Below are positions 60,179-64,000 of a DNA stretch of 64,000 nucleotides, one piece after another (position 1 is the first letter of the stretch; the number at the start of each line of letters is the position of its first letter). This DNA comes from Pseudomonas sp. Irchel 3A7. Lineage in GTDB: Bacteria; Pseudomonadota; Gammaproteobacteria; Pseudomonadales; Pseudomonadaceae. The stretch is taken from the NCBI RefSeq assembly GCF_900187565.1, contig NZ_FYED01000015.1, positions 124,001 to 188,000 on the forward strand, in the 5' to 3' direction. The position numbers were made by a program, and so were the translations under genes. The notes under the pieces were generated by a model. It was not told the origin of the DNA. It ran no database searches and saw only the letters and a list, made by a program, of their open reading frames with translations.

Positions 60179-62239
60179 ATGATAAAAGCTAAAACAGGCA
60201 AGCCAATGGAAGGGTCGCGCAGTCGTTCGCAGATCATCGCGCTGTTCATCGCGCTGATCATCTTCATCATGCTGTTGTTTGCCAACTTCGCGTACCTCAA
60301 CACCCAGGCGACGTACGACAAACAGTACATCGGTCACGCCGGCGAGCTGCGTGTCTTGTCCCAGCGCATTGCCAAGAACGCCACCGAAGCCGCCGCCGGC
60401 AAGGCCGCAGCGTTCAAGCTGCTCAGCGATGCGCGCAATGATTTTGCCCAGCGCTGGAGCTATCTGAAAAAAGGCGACCCTTCCACCGGCCTGCCGCCGG
60501 CACCAGCGGTCGTGCGCCCGGAAATGCGCGCGGTGCAGATGGACTGGGAGCGCCTGCTGAAAAACACCGACGCCATTCTTTCCAGCGAGCAGACCGTGCT
60601 GTCGCTGCATCAGGTGGCCGCGACCCTGGCCGAAACCGTGCCGCAGTTGCAGGTTGAATACGAGAAAGTGGTGGAGATCCTCCTGCAGCGGGGCGCACCG
60701 GCTGCCCAGGTGGCGATGGCCCAGCGTCAATCACTGCTGGCCGAACGCATTCTGGGCGCTGTGAACACGGTGCTGTCCGGCGACGAAAACTCGCAGCAGG
60801 CGGCCGACGTCTTCGGTCGCGACGCGGCGCGGTTCGGCCAGGTACTCAACGGCATGCTCCAGGGCAATGTAGCGCTGCGGGTCAGCCAGGTTGAAGACCG
60901 TGATGCGCGGGCGCGCCTGATGGAAATTTCCGAGCTGTTCGAGTTCGTCTCCGGCTCGGTGGATGAAATCCTCGAAACCTCGCCGGAGCTGTTCAAGGTC
61001 CGCGAGTCGGCCACCAATATCTTCAGCCTCTCGCAGACCCTGCTCGACGAAGCCTCGCACCTGGCCGGCGGTTTCGAAAACCTCGCCAGCGGGCGCAACA
61101 CCGACACCATTGGCGGCTATGTGCTGGGTCTGGCGGCATTGATGTCGATCATCCTCATCGGTCTGGTGATGGTCCGCGAAACCAATCGCCAGCTGCGGGA
61201 AACCGCCGAGAAAAACGAGCGCAATCAGAACGCAATCATGCGACTGCTCGACGAAATCGAAGACCTGGCCGACGGTGACCTGACCGTGACCGCCTCGGTG
61301 ACCGAAGACTTCACCGGCACCATTGCCGACTCGATCAACTATTCCGTGGACCAGCTGCGCGATCTCGTGGCGACCATTAACCTGACGGCCGGCCAGGTCG
61401 CCGCCGCCGTGCAGGAAACGCAGGCCACCGCCATGCACCTGGCGCAGGCTTCGGAGCATCAGGCGCAGCAGATTTCCGAAGCCTCCACCGCGATCAACGA
61501 CATGGCCGAATCCATCGATCAGGTGTCAGCCAACGCCGCTGAATCCTCGGCGGTGGCCGAACGTTCGGTGGAAATCGCCAACAAGGGCAACGAGGTGGTG
61601 CACAACACCATCCACGGCATGGACAATATTCGCGAACAGATTCAGGACACTGCCAAGCGGATCAAGCGTCTTGGCGAGTCTTCCCAGGAAATCGGTGACA
61701 TTGTCAGCCTGATCGATGACATTGCCGATCAGACCAACATTCTCGCGCTCAATGCGGCGATCCAGGCGTCCATGGCCGGGGATGCCGGGCGCGGTTTCGC
61801 GGTGGTCGCCGACGAGGTGCAACGGCTGGCCGAGCGCTCTTCGGCCGCCACCCGGCAGATCGAAACCCTGGTGCGGGCGATCCAGACCGACACCAACGAA
61901 GCAGTCATCTCCATGGAACAGACCACCACCGAAGTGGTGCGCGGCGCACGTCTGGCGCAGGATGCGGGTGTGGCCCTGGAGGAAATCGAAGGGGTTTCCA
62001 AAACCCTGGCGGCGCTGATCCAGAGCATTTCCAACGCCGCACAGCAACAGACGTCGTCTGCCGGTCAGATTTCCCTGACGATGAACGTGATCCAGCAGAT
62101 CACCACGCAGACCTCGTCCGGTTCCACCGCCACCGCCGAGAGCATCGGCAACCTGGCAAAAATGGCCAGTCAGCTGCGGCGGTCGGTGTCCGGTTTCACC
62201 TTGCCGGCCACCAAGACACAGGTGACCGACAAAGTTTGA
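60179..62239 (+). CDS. pilJ: Type IV pilus chemoreceptor PilJ
   Basis: Methyl-accepting chemotaxis protein of the Chp system, sensing surface contact or pilin. It has 686 residues. TM1 is at IIALFIALIIFIMLLFANFAY, the periplasmic part has two PilJ domains (DKQYIGHAGELRVLSQRIAKNATEAA repeated character), TM2 is at LGLAALMSIILIGLVMV, then HAMP and a cytoplasmic signalling hairpin tip IADQTNILALNAAIQASMAGDAGRGFAVVADEVQRLAERS. ATG 60179 yields MIKAKTGKPMEGS; the frame is open from 60104. It is downstream of pilI, with the ChpA kinase following directly. Confidence 0.95.
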   Translation: MIKAKTGKPMEGSRSRSQIIALFIALIIFIMLLFANFAYLNTQATYDKQYIGHAGELRVLSQRIAKNATEAAAGKAAAFKLLSDARNDFAQRWSYLKKGDPSTGLPPAPAVVRPEMRAVQMDWERLLKNTDAILSSEQTVLSLHQVAATLAETVPQLQVEYEKVVEILLQRGAPAAQVAMAQRQSLLAERILGAVNTVLSGDENSQQAADVFGRDAARFGQVLNGMLQGNVALRVSQVEDRDARARLMEISELFEFVSGSVDEILETSPELFKVRESATNIFSLSQTLLDEASHLAGGFENLASGRNTDTIGGYVLGLAALMSIILIGLVMVRETNRQLRETAEKNERNQNAIMRLLDEIEDLADGDLTVTASVTEDFTGTIADSINYSVDQLRDLVATINLTAGQVAAAVQETQATAMHLAQASEHQAQQISEASTAINDMAESIDQVSANAAESSAVAERSVEIANKGNEVVHNTIHGMDNIREQIQDTAKRIKRLGESSQEIGDIVSLIDDIADQTNILALNAAIQASMAGDAGRGFAVVADEVQRLAERSSAATRQIETLVRAIQTDTNEAVISMEQTTTEVVRGARLAQDAGVALEEIEGVSKTLAALIQSISNAAQQQTSSAGQISLTMNVIQQITTQTSSGSTATAESIGNLAKMASQLRRSVSGFTLPATKTQVTDKV

Positions 62240-62302
62240 ACCGCCTGCGGGCGCCTGCAATTTGACTGATGCAACGTGACTGAAGCGAAAACTGGAGTGG
62301 TT

Positions 62303-64000
62303 ATGGGTGATCGGCACGACTATGTGGCCCTCGAATGGGTCAAAGGCGAGATTGCCGAAACGCTGAAGCAGGCTCATCACGCGATCGAAACCCAGCTTGA
62401 TGATCCGCAGGCGACGCACGCCCTGAGCGATTGCCTGGCGTGCATCCATCAGGTTCACGGTAGTTTGCAGATGGTCGAATTCTACGGCGCGGCCCTGCTC
62501 GCCGAAGAAATGGAGCAATTGACCGCCGCCTTGCAACATAATCGCGTCAGCCACCGTGACGAAGCGCTGCACCTGATGTTGCAAGCCCTGGGGCAACTGC
62601 CGATCTACCTCGACCGGGTTCAAGGCGCCCGTCGCGACTTGCCGCTGGTGGTGCTGCCGTTGATCAACGACCTGCGCAGTGCCCGTGGTGAAAGCCTGCT
62701 GTCGGAAACCAGCCTGTTCAGCCCGCAATGGCCGGACCTGCCACCTCTGGACGCCGAGTCCCTGGCATTGCTGGAGCCGGCGGAACTGCCGAATGTGCTG
62801 CGCAAGTTGCGGCAGATGCTGCAAATGGCCCTGGTCGGCTTGCTGCGCGAGCAGGATGACGACACCCACCTGGGATATCTGGCCAAGGTGTTTTCCCGCC
62901 TGGAAAGCTTGTGCGGCAACGCACCCTTGAGCCCGTTGTGGCAGGTCGCTTCGGCGCTGGTCGAAGGCATGCGTGGCGGTGCGATCGCCAACAGCCCGGC
63001 CTTGCGCAGTCTGTTCAAGGACGCCGACAAAGAACTCAAGCGCCTGCTCGAACAGGGGATGCCCGCGATCAATCAACCGGCGCCGCCGGAGCTGCTCAAG
63101 AGTTTGCTGTTCTACATTGCCAAAGCCGAACACCCCATCGGGCAGATGCTGACCATGAAAGATCGCTACGGACTGGATGACGCGCTGCCTGACAGCGCGA
63201 TGGTCGATGAAGAACGCGCGCGGCTGGCCGGCCCCGACCGCGACGCCATGCGCTCGGTATTGGCGGCGCTCTGTGAAGAGCTGGTGCGAGTCAAGGAGCG
63301 CCTGGACCTGTTCGTGCGCAGCGACCGGCAACACGCCTCGGACCTCGACAGCCTGCTGGCACCGCTGCGGCAAATCGCCGACACCCTGGCGGTGCTGGGA
63401 TTCGGCCAGCCGCGCAAGGTGATTATCGATCAACTGGCCGTGGTACTGAGCCTCGCCCAAGGCCAGCGCGCCCCCGATGACGCGACCCTCATGGACGTCG
63501 CCGGGGCTTTGCTCTACGTCGAAGCGACCCTGGCCGGCATGGTGGGCACCGTGGAGCCCGAGAGCCAGGAAGAAAGCCGTCTGCCGACCACCGACCTGAC
63601 GCAGATTCATCAGATCGTGATCAAGGAAGCGCGCATCTGCCTGCAAGAGGCCAAGGACATGATCGTCGATTACATCGACGCCGACTGGGACCGTCAGCAT
63701 TTGCAGGCACTGCCGGCCTTGTTGACCCAGGTTCGTGGCGCGCTGGCGATGATCCCGTTGAACCGTGCGGCGGGCCTGGTCGAAACGTGCAACCACTTCA
63801 TCCGCGAACATTTGATGCTCGACCCTAGCCAGCCCGGATGGCAGGAACTGGACAGCCTGGCCGACGTCATCGCCAGTCTTGAGTACTACCTCGAACGTCT
63901 CAACGACGACCCCGAAGCCCCCGGTGAACAGTTGCTCGACATCGCGGAAAAAAGCCTGGCATCCCTCGGCTTCTTTCCTAACGAAAAGCCCAGCGGACAG
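62303..64000 (+). CDS. chpA: ChpA/PilL hybrid chemosensory kinase, 3' end missing
   Basis: CheA-like kinase of the twitching system with multiple Hpt domains in its N-terminus. The 566 codons inside the window have no stop, so the gene runs off the end. The visible part is helical, with an Hpt-like unit in CLACIHQVHGSLQMVEFYGAALLAEEMEQL (a His-containing IHQVHGSLQ). A related stretch near residues 500-520 (LTQVRGALAMIPLNRAAGLVETCNHFI) has Arg where the phosphorylated His would be. Position after pilJ and the repeating Hpt pattern identify it. The expected pilK is absent between pilJ and this gene. Confidence 0.9.
   Translation, partial: MGDRHDYVALEWVKGEIAETLKQAHHAIETQLDDPQATHALSDCLACIHQVHGSLQMVEFYGAALLAEEMEQLTAALQHNRVSHRDEALHLMLQALGQLPIYLDRVQGARRDLPLVVLPLINDLRSARGESLLSETSLFSPQWPDLPPLDAESLALLEPAELPNVLRKLRQMLQMALVGLLREQDDDTHLGYLAKVFSRLESLCGNAPLSPLWQVASALVEGMRGGAIANSPALRSLFKDADKELKRLLEQGMPAINQPAPPELLKSLLFYIAKAEHPIGQMLTMKDRYGLDDALPDSAMVDEERARLAGPDRDAMRSVLAALCEELVRVKERLDLFVRSDRQHASDLDSLLAPLRQIADTLAVLGFGQPRKVIIDQLAVVLSLAQGQRAPDDATLMDVAGALLYVEATLAGMVGTVEPESQEESRLPTTDLTQIHQIVIKEARICLQEAKDMIVDYIDADWDRQHLQALPALLTQVRGALAMIPLNRAAGLVETCNHFIREHLMLDPSQPGWQELDSLADVIASLEYYLERLNDDPEAPGEQLLDIAEKSLASLGFFPNEKPSGQ

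Noticed and set aside
61526..63811. 761-codon open frame on the minus strand
   Set aside because: Antisense to pilJ and chpA, low-complexity Gln/Arg/His-rich translation, no ribosome site.

Overview
The window looks like a chromosomal segment of a Pseudomonas of the fluorescens group. It is GC-rich and densely coded. It carries many copies of the REP/REPIN palindromes typical of that group (arms of the GTGGGAGCGAGC... and GTGGGAGCTGGC... kinds). From memory, its backbone follows the gene order thyA-folA-ilvD-mutM-coaD-lao-ftsYEX-rpoH-thiSG-trmB-metXW-proC-pilT-pyrRBC'-gshB-pilGHIJ-chpA of P. aeruginosa. I see no tRNA, rRNA, CRISPR array, prophage or insertion sequence.

Left part (1-21 kb): the 3' part of thyA; a divergent cadmium/zinc pair cadR-cadA; a LysR gene; a three-gene 2-aminoethylphosphonate-type ABC transporter with a PhnZ-like HD oxygenase; a small protein with two Ca-binding-like loops; a two-gene GTPase/membrane-protein unit of unknown function (DUF3482 + DUF2868); folA; a cystine symporter; phosphorylcholine phosphatase; ilvD; an MFS exporter; and rlmI.

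Middle (21-35 kb): an HDOD protein overlapping mutM, a ferredoxin, coaD, a long-chain alcohol oxidation cluster resembling LaoABCR (GMC dehydrogenase, Tat lipoprotein partner, aldehyde dehydrogenase, divergent TetR), a mercaptopyruvate sulfurtransferase, an AraC regulator, a YheT hydrolase, rsmD, and a pair of M16 proteins of which only one has the zinc motif.

Right part (35-64 kb): ftsY-ftsE-ftsX-rpoH with an AlgU-like promoter before rpoH; mtgA; thiS-thiG-trmB; a minus-strand run yggS-proC-yggT-metX-metW-DUF4426-rdgB-hemW-DUF3392; pilT; an NlpC/P60 hydrolase; a double TM2 protein; the pyrimidine set pyrR-pyrB-pyrC' plus ruvX and algH/yqgE; a TonB3-like protein; gshB; and the twitching chemosensory cluster pilG-pilH-pilI-pilJ-chpA, which lacks pilK and runs off the end.

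The most distinctive non-coding structure is the REP population: 18 loci, present at all ten convergent gene junctions but at only one of ten divergent junctions. The least understood genes are the DUF3482/DUF2868 pair, the PhnZ homologue without a PhnY partner, and the double-loop 140-residue protein.
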